Of a stretch of 64,000 nt of DNA, positions 22,831 through 34,790 are shown piece after piece; position 1 is the first letter of the stretch, and each line of letters opens with the position of its first letter. The stretch comes from Cristatella mucedo. Lineage: Eukaryota > Bryozoa > Phylactolaemata > Cristatellidae. The DNA lies in contig WPIO01000027.1 in the NCBI GenBank assembly GCA_009760855.2, positions 2,970,501 through 3,034,500 of the forward strand. The letters are read 5' to 3'. Under the pieces are notes generated by a model. That model was not told the origin of the DNA. It made no database searches and saw only the letters and a program-made list of their open reading frames with translations. A program made the position numbers and the translations under genes.

Positions 22831-25800
22831 CAAACTAGAGTTTTCCTGCTTAAATTATAGTTAAAATATAATAGTTTTGCCATTGACATGCCAACCGACG
22901 ATCGATTCATGCACAATAATACGCAGTAACTACTCTTCACTTTTATTGCACTCGGCCTACGGCTATTCTCGGCTCTTCATTTCAGTGTAAATGGAAAGCA
23001 TTTTTACAGCATCTAATGAAAACCTAATCACGTTCTAAAATTAAGCAATGGGTTGGCAGGCTGTATGTAGACAGATTAGTCGGAGCAGCATGAAAGTTTC
23101 ATTAGGTATAAGCGCATAAAAGACACTTCATTTTACGCAGGTATCCATTCTTGTTTTGAATGTCTAGTTAGGTTATCCGTGTCGTTATGTAAAACGTATG
23201 CCATTTCCATGCTTGAGGGCATCGGAACTAATAGTACAGTTTCCAGAGAATGTGAAACTTGCTGGGACGCAGCACGACGATCCGAGTGCGACAGCATTGT
23301 TTTTTAAGAGGATTGTGTGCACCGGAGTAAGTAATTCAGATTAATCAGTCGGAGCGAGTGAATTAGGACTCGAACAGAGGGAAAGGATCTTGAGGAAATA
23401 AAGGCGTCAGAGTAATGAATAGCTATTTTAAGCTTTATGACAGACAAGATTAGCTACCAAGTTTTTGCATCGTCTGTAATTTTGCTTAATGTTGTGTCTT
23501 TCATCTGCAACTTCACAAAGCCAATATCAATCCGTGGGTTTTACGCTTGGGAATTCTACAGCGCAATCCAAACCTAAGCGTCTCTAGATGCCTCTACGGA
23601 AGCCAGCAGCAGGCTTACAGACCTGCAAGGTGAGAGTTAAGTCAATAAAAGGCAGTGAAATGGGATGCTGGTACCACGTTGCGAAGCTTTCGCTTGCGGG
23701 GCTAGAGGTTATCAAAAGGGACCACCGGAGCTATGTCTGCTTGGAATTTGAATAAGATGTCATTCATATCTGAAGCAAGCAGCATCAGAGCTTCAACAAC
23801 GTCTCACACACCTGCTGAGGCTTGAATTTCAAGGTTTCACGGCGGGAACGTCTTTAATGCATGAATATGCTAGGTTTTCAATACCTCAACTTTCCAACAT
23901 CGAGCGAACTGTCATTAAAGCTAAGATGCGTTGACACCAGTCTGCCGCTAACCAAGCGTCCGTGCTTATTTTGAAGTTTCTTAGCTACGGCCTAAAGTTA
24001 TAAGGTCCCATAACTTATTCACCGCCGTTTTAAAAAATTAGGTGGTGATCTACACGTCATCAAAGCTCGTATGACTGCATGACGCATGAGCAGCTCATCT
24101 TTTCAGTCCCAGTCTTTCAAATTAATTCAGTACATGTTCAATTAATGTCTTGCTCACAGGAAGCTGCCGTTGGTGAGTACAGTTTCTTTAGTCACGTCTG
24201 TGCATATTTTTAACCTTCCTTAAGTTTCAGTGGTTCTAGCACTGCATAACAAATTTTGATGTTAACATGGCATTCACAACTATGAGTATTAAACTGCCAG
24301 TGCCTAGATGTAGGGTCGCCCTCCAAATCACTAAAATATTCAGAACAATTCTAATTTATAAAATTATTTTTTATCTCTGCTTAGGGTTTTTAATTTCTTT
24401 TCACAAATAATAAATAGTAAAAAGATTAAAATGGCCGTTGTTCTCAAAATTTGGGTTTCCTAAGCGCAACGACGATACATATAAAAATAACTTACGTTAA
24501 ATAAAATTGTTAATGCAACTACGACCCAAGTTAGGTGATTCATCCAGCATTTTAAATCTTTTGTCTAAAATGTAATTTTCTTACTGCACTAAAACTCAAT
24601 AAAATGATGATGGAACTAAACCACCTCATTATTTTATCTATGGAAATTTCTTATCAATAAGGAATATTGTTAAGAAGCTGAGCTAATTATGCTTTTTTCC
24701 AAATAGTTTAAAAATTATTATTATTACTCTCTAAAAAATTAGTTATTACTCTCTGACAATGTAAATAGTAGTAGAAATGCATGAGCCTTAATCCCGATGA
24801 GCACTCAAGCACTTGTTTTCCTTCATGGTGGAGCCTCCTAATTTTCTGGGCAATAAATATTCAGTCTGGCAAGAATGGACCTGATTTCAACTATCCATCC
24901 CTTACTTTATCCGTTGCCCAGGTGCTACATTTCGCGGAGCTTCTAGTACTCACTACTTCGGAAAGAGACTCCAGTCGTCTTCAGAAGAGTAAGTCAGAGA
25001 GTAAGAAAGCAGTAAGTCAGAGAGCGGGGGAAAACGCTGCCGATCCAGACAGGGTTCAGAGTTGGGACTGAAGAGAGCTAATCATACTTCTCTCACCGAA
25101 AAAACCTTAACACAGTGGATCTGAGATCTTGGCCTCACCAAGTGCAGTGCGATTCACAATGGACTGCTGAGAAGTCACCGGTGAGTTAAAATTGGTTGCA
25201 TTCCTAATTGGTCTCCAGGCAGTTTGATCAAATTTGCCTGCAAGCTTGGCCTTTGAGACAGCATGGACAGTCCTGAGTACTATCGCAGGCGGGACTGACT
25301 ACGGATCGAACTGAGTCTTCTGTGCTCTCTGTTCTCCAGAAGCTCACTCAAATTAGATATCAGGAAACAATTTAGAGTAGCTCTAGATTAGGAGTCGGAT
25401 GCTTTCAAGTTCCAATAAAACTTTTTCTCCCGGCTTTTTAACGCAAAATTCACGGACAGTGACTCTGTGGGACTATAGATAAAGATCATTGAGTGCAATA
25501 ATTCAACACAAAACTAACTGGTTGGCCGAATAGAGATTGGAAGAGCTTCGCCTCAGTGATTCGATAGTTTCTGGAAAATCCCAAAGAAGAAAAGTATGTA
25601 AAACTGGTTCTCAAAATAGAAACGTGCCACAAAACAATTGACGGCAGGATGTGCTTGAAAGTCCTTGTCATTGACATTCACCTTGACAATTTCAAGATAC
25701 AAAAGTGAGCTTAGGCAGTGGAGCAAAGTGAGCGTTTCTAGTACGACTTACTGAAAGTAGAGCTTGGCTACCCAGTAAGCGGCAATGAGAACCTGACGAA

Positions 25801-26729
25801 TTTACATTTTTGGGCGTAATCACCTGATAAATTTGCATTATTACAGTTAACCTCAAAAAATACTCACTTCTGTCAATCTTTTGAAATAACTGTTATCTAA
25901 TTTATTAACAAATGTAGCTTAATGTGATGAATTTGTTGCTTGTCAAAGTAAATAATAAAAGGACACAAACTCGTACGTTTGCCTACTTTGAAAATATCTG
26001 TCGTGGTAACAATGGCAAATCTTGAATACAAGCTCGCCATTTTTTATGCTTTTAATGTGCGATATATTGGGAACTAGCGCTTTTTGACAAGAAATTGTGT
26101 AGTTAAATAGTAACCGTAAATCCTACTGCAACCTGTTTGTGCAAGAGTTGTCTGAACAGAGCTGACACTTCAGTGTTGCAATGGGTAGAGGTGCCAATAA
26201 TCAAGGCCTGTGTAGTCATGCAATCTAAAACAATTGTGTAGCCTAATTTTTCCTTGTTTCATAAATAGTTTAATGAGTAGTTCTTCCATGCCAAGCAGAA
26301 AGAAGGAGCGTGATGGCTTACACCGCCGGCCCCGTGCCGGCACCTGCGCTCTGCCGTCCGGCGTCATATTGCCGCCGAGGCATCCCAGGCTGGTAGCCAT
26401 GTGCATCGCATGTTAAACTGTCCAGGCTATTTGCTTGAGGGAACGGGAATGACCGAGCAGTCCGTGTTTAAACTTCGCGAATGTCCCGTAGAAAGCGCGC
26501 TTGCCGACGCTTAAGTGAGCATTTGCTCGAGTTCGACTTTGGTATTTATTAATGAGCGTCAGCCACTCGACCGCGACTTTCGCCCTCTTCTTCAGAATAT
26601 TGCGATTTCCTTTGTATTTTAGGACTTGGACGATTGCTTGATCTGGTGCTCTACTCAGCTGCATGGCTTGTGGCGTTGGTTCAGCTGGTATTTGTTCACA
26701 AAATGTGTAAGCTGCGAAGTCTCGAGAGA
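22831..26729. other. Anonymous stretch, mostly AT-rich
   Basis: I see no supported gene. Near 23500-23565 a GCAACTTCACAAAGCC segment may be a very old LINE-2 tail on the minus strand. A small GC-rich patch at 26300-26420 contains a near-perfect inverted GCCGGC.CCGTGCCGGC motif. I cannot assign either. Confidence 0.4.
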
Positions 26730-27150
<421 letters not shown>

Positions 27151-28690
27151 TATAGACTGCACTCGCAGCTTGCAGACTTCTATGCACGCTTGGAGGATTT
27201 TTTCAGGTAAACGCCCGTTCTATGGGTGCCCCACCTTAGATTCGACGCTTCTCGTTGTTTCTCTACACAGAGCAAGTGAGCAATTTGTTGTAGGTAGTGC
27301 TAAGCTAAGCTCTAGAAAGTGCTCCTTTGGTCTCTTCAAGTGGCAGTGAGGAGATTCCAATATTCCATGCCACCTTTCGCTTCGTTTTTCTGAGATGAGG
27401 TCCTAAGACGCTTTGGAGCGATGGTCCCATAGGCTCTGCGGAAATTTTGCATATGACTGTTGCTGTGACTTTTTAGTGTGAGTAGACAACTGTATGCCGA
27501 GACCTATCATCACTAATAGCATCGAGTCACGTGCATCTACTGCGAAATATGCATCCCATGTCGCATTACAGTTTGTTCTGTATAGTGGCATTACTGTGCT
27601 GACATTTGAGCAAAACATGTAGACAATTACAAATGCCTTTCATAAAATGAATAAAGTCTTACTGAGAACTTATAATCTATATAAAACTAATTGCGAAAAG
27701 TTTAATTATTATTAATCACCGATAACAAGTTATTGTCGTACTACTAGCATACTTTAGATGAGAAAGCTGAGTCAACAAGAACTGTGGTTAAAACCAATAT
27801 AGCAGTTTTAAGTATACTGAGTGCATTTGGATTAGACTAGGACCCTATATAAGCAATAAAGACAAACTAAGACGATGCAACATATATTGCAGTTCCGATT
27901 AATGACGGTGACACTCACTCAAGATCAGGATTTATCCCCTCCCGGAAATATATCCAGCTACTGGCCTAAGGACATCCGTAGCTTTTCGTAGTTGTTACGG
28001 GATCCCCTGGATTTATCAATAAGTACATTATTAAGCGCATGTAACATAGCTGCTTGTTGTGAAGGGAGCAATCCTGGTAATTATCGACCAGAGAAGCATC
28101 CTACCTTTGGCATGCTCGGTCATTTGGCGGTGCCCCATGACACCTGCTGACACGGCATATTTGTTTATCAGCAGATGTGACAAAAGCTATCGCGGCGGGA
28201 CGTTTCAACCGCAAAACTCGGGCAAGCCGCGTATGAGGATACCTACTTTATAGTTCTAGCACCATTTTCTATTGATACTTTCAAAGTTAATAACGGAAAT
28301 GGGAATAGAGTTTAGACCTGCGACGAAAATCTCGTATTTAAGTCTTGTGCCGAAACGCTTGCAGTGATAACCTTCGGCATATGTAATAACAGTGTAGCGC
28401 CCTGCTGGCCTTGGATGAATTTTAGCTCGAACAAGAGCTGTTCGGAGGCGGACTAGAACTCCTTTGTCCTAGAGCAGTGAGCCAGAGAGGAGCATCAGTG
28501 CGGTTAGAGAGGAAGCGCTTAAGAGCAAGCCAGGAAGCTCTCTGACCAGCGGTGGCGATTCGGCCTTTAGAATTGGTCCGATACCCGCCGGAGCTGCTGA
28601 TTGATGTTGGCTGGCCTGTCAACCTTCGCCATCACTCTGTCCAAAAAGAATCGTCTGGAACACATTCGCTATTCAAGCTGGACAGAGGGG
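27151..28690. other. Anonymous stretch
   Basis: Nothing I can support as a gene. The composition becomes more GC-rich from about 28400. Confidence 0.5.
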
Positions 28691-29760
28691 ACATTCCAGT
28701 GGCCTAGTGCCGGTATTAGTTCGTTACCGTAATGGGCCATGGTGTCGGGCCCAATACCACTAAGCTCTTGCCCCATTGTCTCAGCTAATTATTTAAGAGT
28801 CGAGCGACGCTCTCTGGGGCTGGTGTTTTTGGTCTCTTCTGGTCTTCAATCCGACTCTGCGCTTCGACGCCGTCGGGCACTCGTTTCTCTGAAAGCGGGG
28901 GAGGAGGGCGGGCTGTTCGCCGACGATGGACGGAACAGGACAAGACAGCGCTAGGATTCGGTGGACTCCACCAAATACGGTCGTATCGCGCCCGAGCTGG
29001 CATTCTGTGTTTCTTTTGTGTTTTGTGTGTGCGCGCTAGCACGTGGTCTCGGCATAGGGATTTGCCGGTGCGAACTAGGCGTAGTTGACGTGTGTGGAGG
29101 CCTATTTCTCCGTTTAGGGTTTAGGCTCCAGTTTGAGCTCCGTCTATTTGGGTCGTCCCCAGTATAGATGTAAGTAGCGTAAGTGTGGAGACGTGTTTCC
29201 TCCGCGAGAGTGCTTGAGGTGGCGTGTGTGGAGTATTCCTGCCACACTGGTGGAAACCGAGACCTAGTTCTCCGGTTAGGGTTTAGGCTCTGGTTCGGGC
29301 TCCGTCTATTTGGGTCGTTTCCTATTATACACGTAAGCAGCCCCAGTGTGGAGAAGTATTCCCTCCGCAAGAATGCTTGAGGTGGCGTGTGTGGAGTATT
29401 CCTGCCGCACTGGTGGAAACCGAGTTTTAGTTCTCCGGTTAGGGTTTAGACTCGGGTTCGCGCTTCAGTGTGGAGAATTATTCCCTCCGCAAGAGTGCCT
29501 AAGTTGGCGTGTTTGGGGTATTCCTTCCGCACAGGTGGAAACGAAGTCCTAGTTCTCCGGTTAGGGTTTAGGCTCCGGTTCGCGCTTCAGTGTGGAGAAG
29601 TACTCCCTCCGCAAGAGTGTTGGTGCTGTTGAGAACGTGCGAGGAGTGCGGAGATAAAGCTGAACTAGACGCGCAGCGACTTTGTGCGCTTGCGAATAAA
29701 GTTCAGTAAAATCCCCAATTTATGTGTCTCGCTTTCCAATTCACGCCACGGACTCACGAC
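28691..29760 (+). repeat. GC-rich block with ~162-bp minisatellite, possible solo LTR
   Basis: GGTTAGGGTTTAG-like segments start at 29114, 29276, 29439 and 29561. Units 1 and 2 are about 162 bp; the third step is 122 bp because a CCGTCTATTTGGGTCG-containing part is missing. Each unit also has GTGTGGAG, CCCTCCGCAAGA and CACTGGTGGAAAC. The block ends with an AATAAAG signal (29696) about 60 bp before a CACGGACTCACGA end. This resembles an LTR with internal repeats, but I found no partner LTR, target duplication or pol. Confidence 0.5.
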
Positions 29761-30924
29761 CCCTTTAGTAACGGTAAGCAGGTCGGCGCCAGAAACGCTC
29801 GTTTCGTGGCGGCCTGCTTATTTTGCGTTGGCGCGCACCGAACGGCATTAGGCGCTAGGCTACGCCGCTAGGTAAGCGGCAGGTCAAGCCTACCCGCCAA
29901 GCCTTCGGCGTAACAACAGACTGTTAAATAATGGGGGTGGTTGCTAGGGGACGCTCCTTGTTCTCGGGCCACCGGCTCGTGGGGCGTCTGTCTGATGCAA
30001 GCCGAAAAAAATTGCATGTGACCCATGCAAACGTCATTTTAACCAGGGCTTGTACTGTTGATTTCTCCTGCTTTTCCGCGTCGATGTCGACACATTAGGT
30101 AACCCTGAACTGTTACCAGTATGGAACTTGCTCAGTGTGACGAATTTCCTTCGACTCGCCGGTTCTGTAGACCTTTTCGCCACTAAATCTGCACAGCCGA
30201 TCAATAGCTATTGCATAATTTGTATTGTAGACCTGCCCGAAATAGTAAAAGCTGTTCTAGACCAAGGCTATCTACTAAGCCCCAGTTCACCTCGTACCTT
30301 ACTCGTGCTTGTCCATCTTTATTTGGGTTTCTGACTAGAACAAAACCGGGGGGGGGGGAAACTTGATTTCGGTTGGAATAGGTTTGCTGAAGAGAATATC
30401 GACTTACCCTCTCCCTCCACGTAGAACACCAATAGGGGCTGCTGGTGGAACGGCGCCGCTTGGCGGTAACAAAACGGTTGGCACAATTTATGTTGCTATT
30501 ATTCTGTTCCTCCGGCTCACCTCTCAAAAATAAAGTCACACACCTTTTTATTTATTCTCTTGGTATGCCTAAAATTTTAATGTGCATTGAAACTTGCCAA
30601 ACCTAATATATTTGCCAGGTATAACGATTAACCTATGCAGAAGCATGTGAGCATAACATTTTGAATTTACGCAGTCACTGAGGTTTCAGTTTTTATTCGT
30701 GATGGAATACTAAGCATTCAACATTATCTCTAAGCATGACACGCAAGACACATTACACCTACTTTCATCAAATTTATAGTGCACCGGAAGTTTTCATCCT
30801 GTATCTAATAGGTTTTTAAAGCTCGGCGTTCACTGGAACCCTGCTCAGGGTGTCAGGATGCCAGACGTCTGATGCTAAGCATATCCACGAACGCATGTGC
30901 TCTTCAAAGCAGACTACCTGTCTT
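29761..30924. other. Anonymous stretch with short inverted GC-rich motifs
   Basis: Near 29860-29905 there are several GCCGC/GCGGC-type short inverted motifs, and near 30345-30357 a G run. I see no gene. Confidence 0.5.
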
Positions 30925-31380
30925 GTAATGTAATGTAATGTAATGTAATGTATCTCCGTCAGTAACTCCACAAAGTCATAAAGACCATGTGGGCGTTACG
31001 CAGGAGAGTTTTGTATAGCGCACTCACAGCCTAAGCGGCTTTCGGTACGCATTCGGTAGCCATCAGACTTCGTCTCACGCAACAAAGAGAAAGTGGGAAG
31101 CATAGCAGCGTTAGGAGAGCAGTTGAGGTAGTGAGTAGCATAGAAGTAGCAGTTCAGGACCGCTGAAAAAGATGTGCCATAGTCGGAAGTTGGAGAGTAG
31201 ATGTCGTCAGTCTTAGTTGTTGAGCAAGCTATTTCATAACTCATTAGTGAATCTTTTACTCGTATGGCTGCTTCGATGTATGCGGTGGGGGTTAAGCAAA
31301 ACTGGGTGCTGACACCATGGTACTCTGCTCCAATGCACAACAATATTCTCAATACTGTGATGAATGATTATGCACACTGA
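30925..31380 (-). mobile_element. LINE-2 3' end with pentanucleotide tail
   Basis: The plus strand reads GTAATGTAATGTAATG (about five units, 30926-30951), so on the minus strand the tail is an ACATT repeat. Before it come the CTTTGTGGAGTTACTG and GTACCGAAAGCCGC segments shared with 47380-47507. The minus-strand frame at 30996-31352 keeps the LINE-2 C-terminal region (SDYGTSFSAVLNCYFYATHY). Confidence 0.85.
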
Positions 31381-31437
31381 AACCATAGGTTAATAAAATG
31401 GAGCGAATGTCGATTGTAGCGGTCGTACATACGCATA

Positions 31438-31512
31438 GGTGACATGCACAGGGTCAGCATGCAAATGAGGTTAGTGGCAGCATGGACAGTGTCAACACGA
31501 CAAATCTAGATT
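31438..31512 (-). mobile_element. Small LINE-1 3' UTR fragment
   Basis: The plus strand reads GGTGACATGCACAGGGTCAG, then GCATGGACAGTGTCA, which is the complement of the LINE-1 3' UTR seen at 37080-37160. No hairpin or tail is kept. Confidence 0.6.
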
Positions 31513-32635
31513 TGAGAAGAGCTGACCGTTTATGTGATTCCTTATGAGAAGTTGGAGCGAAGTGGGACACGAGCACTACCGAAGCAGTACAGAAGCAAAG
31601 ATGGCCATATGTTCATGACTTTGCTTTAAATGAAGGATGGGAAATGGCAAAACTATCTCTGGTCATGACCACTTCAGAATCACAAGCCCAAAACAGGCAA
31701 GAATCGCATGTCATTTGTGAAGCATTGAACCTATTTAGGGCATTGTGTATCTGATCTATTTAGACTCACGGAACATGGACAATGCTCGCCAACGTAGCCG
31801 CTCAAAAACCAACGCTAAAAGAGAGATTGTAGTGTTTCACTGAACTGCTTCTGGGTTTCTAACTTAGTTGATGAACAGCTAAATCGTTAGGTTATTGCCT
31901 CTGCTGGGTTCTTCATAGCTCAGCTAAAATGCTTCTTTTAGCTAAAACATTCAGACTGGTCAGGATATCTCAAAAGTCATACTCGAAACTACTATGATAT
32001 CTTAGAAGACTCTTGTGTATTGCAGTAAGTTCATTTATCGAGCCAAAGTAGCACCATGGCCTTACAATGAAACGTGGACCATAGCTACTGGAAGGCGGAA
32101 AGATTTTTTAGAAATGCACGAGATAAGTTAAAACAATTCTGTGGCATTTCTAAGACCATGTATGACAAAGCTTTGAAGCGAGCCTCGCTATGAAACGCTC
32201 TAGTATATGTCAAGCGTCTCCTGGATCATTGGGAAAATCACAACGTCATAGCTATCACAATATAGCTAGCTATGAGTTAGAAATGCCAACTTGAATTGGA
32301 ACGACTTCAGCCTGTTTCTGTCTGGTATCTGAGATAATGAGATGTCCCCCCTCACCCAGCTGCTGATGACGCCACCAACCTATCTTTCACAGCAGTGCCA
32401 CCGTGTTCGCTTTCTCTCGGCTTCCTTTCAGCACACTTCGTATATCTACTTTTATATGCAAAGAAGCACCTATGCTGGCGGTATCAGTGGGTCCAACTGT
32501 TTACCCGTAGAATACGTGTTTCATCATCACGTTGCTAACCAGCCTTGTAGGTAATAGCGACACGTTATTTGCTGCCTTAGCTCGACACGAGCTGTGTTCA
32601 TCGTTCGTGCAGGCTCATGCACTCGTGCGTGTGGA
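31513..32635. other. Anonymous stretch
   Basis: I see nothing supportable here. Confidence 0.5.
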
Positions 32636-32637
32636 GG

Positions 32638-32727
<90 letters not shown>

Positions 32728-32746
32728 TGTGTGTGTGTGTGTGTGA
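32636..32746. repeat. TG/CA microsatellite
   Basis: About 110 bp of TG dinucleotide with one GGG break. Cys/Val and His/Thr open frames across it are artefacts. Confidence 0.95.
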
Positions 32747-33337
32747 ACGTGCATGCATGCGATTACTTGCGCATGCATGCACACACATGTGTGGTGTTTG
32801 CTGTAGCGAGTGTTCATGTGTGCACATTCGCATTTGTGTGTGCATCGCTGCACCATTCTTTCTCTCTATGGTATGCACTACATTATTCTGCCTTTCATGT
32901 GGGTTATTTGCCTTCTCTCTTGGAGCATCGCCTGCCCACTTGAGCCTGCTTGAGCACTTAAACTTGCAACTTGCACTTGAACTTGAACCTGCCCACTTGA
33001 ACTTGATTGAGCTGGAGAGCGAACCCGTGTTTTTAGCCTGCGCTGGTAACGAGGTGGAATGTGGACTCACTATTCAGATGGCTCGTGTTCTATCTTCTCC
33101 AAATTTTTTTTATTACCACAGAGTCAGAGTGCTGCCCACGCCCCTCACTTGCGGCGATTATCCCCTTGGCCACTCTGCAGCCGCTCTGGCTCTAGACACT
33201 GGTTTTTTACGGGAATGTGGCATCAAACGTCATACTTGTGTGTCCTGACAGCTAAGCAAACTGGAAGCAGGTTTACTGTCTTCAAAAAAATTTGTCCATG
33301 TGGTAAAAATAGCATTGCAAGCGAATCAGGAGCTAGC

Positions 33338-33370
33338 TGTGTGTGTGTGTGCTTGCGTGATTGCGTGTGT

Positions 33371-33410
<40 letters not shown>

Positions 33411-33412
33411 AC
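33338..33412. repeat. TG/CA microsatellite, interrupted
   Basis: TG dinucleotides with GCTTGCGTGATTGCG-type interruptions. Confidence 0.9.
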
Positions 33413-33529
33413 ACACGAACATGCATAAGCATGCACATTCACAAGCTTACTTGTATACACTGAAATGCACATTTTATTATTATTATTATTGTATCAAGTA
33501 TTTGAGCAGTCTAGAATTGTAGTTCATAT

Positions 33530-34790
33530 CCCATTCAAGGAAGACAACATGTCCTTTGGACCCTGTTCCCACTGTCCTGCTCCTACGTTGCATTGATCTG
33601 CTGCTGCCATGCATAACTAACATCATTAATTTGTCATTAGCCTCAGGTCAGTTCCAGCACCTTTCAAAAAGCTGTAGTCAGGCCACATCTCAAGAAAGCG
33701 ATACTAGACCACGAGAACTTGAGCAACTACTGCCCAGTCCCCATTCTACAATTCCTATCAAAGACACCGGGATGAGTCGTGGCGGACCAGCTGAACACGT
33801 GTAATAAAACTTCAAACCTTGCTATAAAATTCCAGTGTAATTTAGGAGATAATCACTCTAAGAGTCAGCATTACTTCAGGTGTTTAACAACCTAATTTAC
33901 AATGCAGACTTGGTGAAGTATATCTGCTTTTTATGCTTGATTTCGATACTATCTACCACCAAGTTCTTCTAGAGTGCCTTTCATCTGGCCTGGGCATCAC
34001 TGGCACTGCTCTGCAATGGTTCAGGTCTTATCTCAGTGGTTGACTCCAGAGTATTGGCGTGAATGAACAAAGATCATCCGAGGTACCTCTGAAATATGGG
34101 CTACCTCAAGGCTCCGTGCTAGGTCCGGTTCTGTTCACGATTTATCCTCCCCCTCTGGCCGATACCATTGCCACGCACAATCTAGGCTTTCACTTGTATG
34201 CGGATGACACTCAGTTGTACCTTTGCTTTTATCCCTCCCAGCCTTCGAGCACCTCGAATCTCTCAACTACCTGGCTGCATGTTTTGATGACGTTCACACA
34301 AGGATGGCAGCAAATCTTCTTAAATTAAATTATGATAAAACCAACTAACTAGTTATAGTGAAACCAAGTGTGATTCAGAAATTTGAAAGGCTTATGCCCA
34401 AAATTGACTCTACCAGCAAATCTCCTGTTGAATCAGCACAAATTATCGGTTTCATGTTCCAAAGTGACATTTCGTTAGACGACTACATCTACTCCACAGT
34501 AATGTCTGCCTACTTTCAGCTACGTAACATTGCTACATAATTGCTTGTTCAGATAAGGATACCACATCTAAGTTGGTCCATGCATTTGCGACATCCCGTC
34601 ATTGCTTCTGTAACTCACTGCTTGCTGGCCTACCGGCATGTGCAATCAGGTAATTTCAGCTGGTGCAAAACTCTGCAGTTAGGTCCCTCTGTCGTGAGCG
34701 TCGCAGTTGCCACATCACACCACTTCTCACCGACCTGCACTGGCTACCAGTCAAGCAAGGCATCGACTTCAAGGTTTTGTCGCTCAGATT
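33530..34790 (+). mobile_element. LINE-1 copy A (truncated at both ends)
   Basis: This matches copy B (35535-36800) over most of the RT but carries many stops and frame changes. The RT active site YADD is at 34197-34208 in the context [13 protein letters not shown]. The preceding [14 protein letters not shown] box is intact, and the C-terminal region is recognisable. It ends abruptly near 34790, where copy B begins in its linker region. No endonuclease or 3' tail is present. It is older than copy B. Confidence 0.85.

Noticed and set aside
29110-29575. Telomere-like TTAGGG
   Set aside because: Each ~160-bp unit has only one TTAGGG plus TTTAG; this is a minisatellite, not a telomeric array.
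32532-33248. A 238-codon frame with a hydrophobic middle part
   Set aside because: It begins in a TG microsatellite and its later part has no recognisable domain or splice support.
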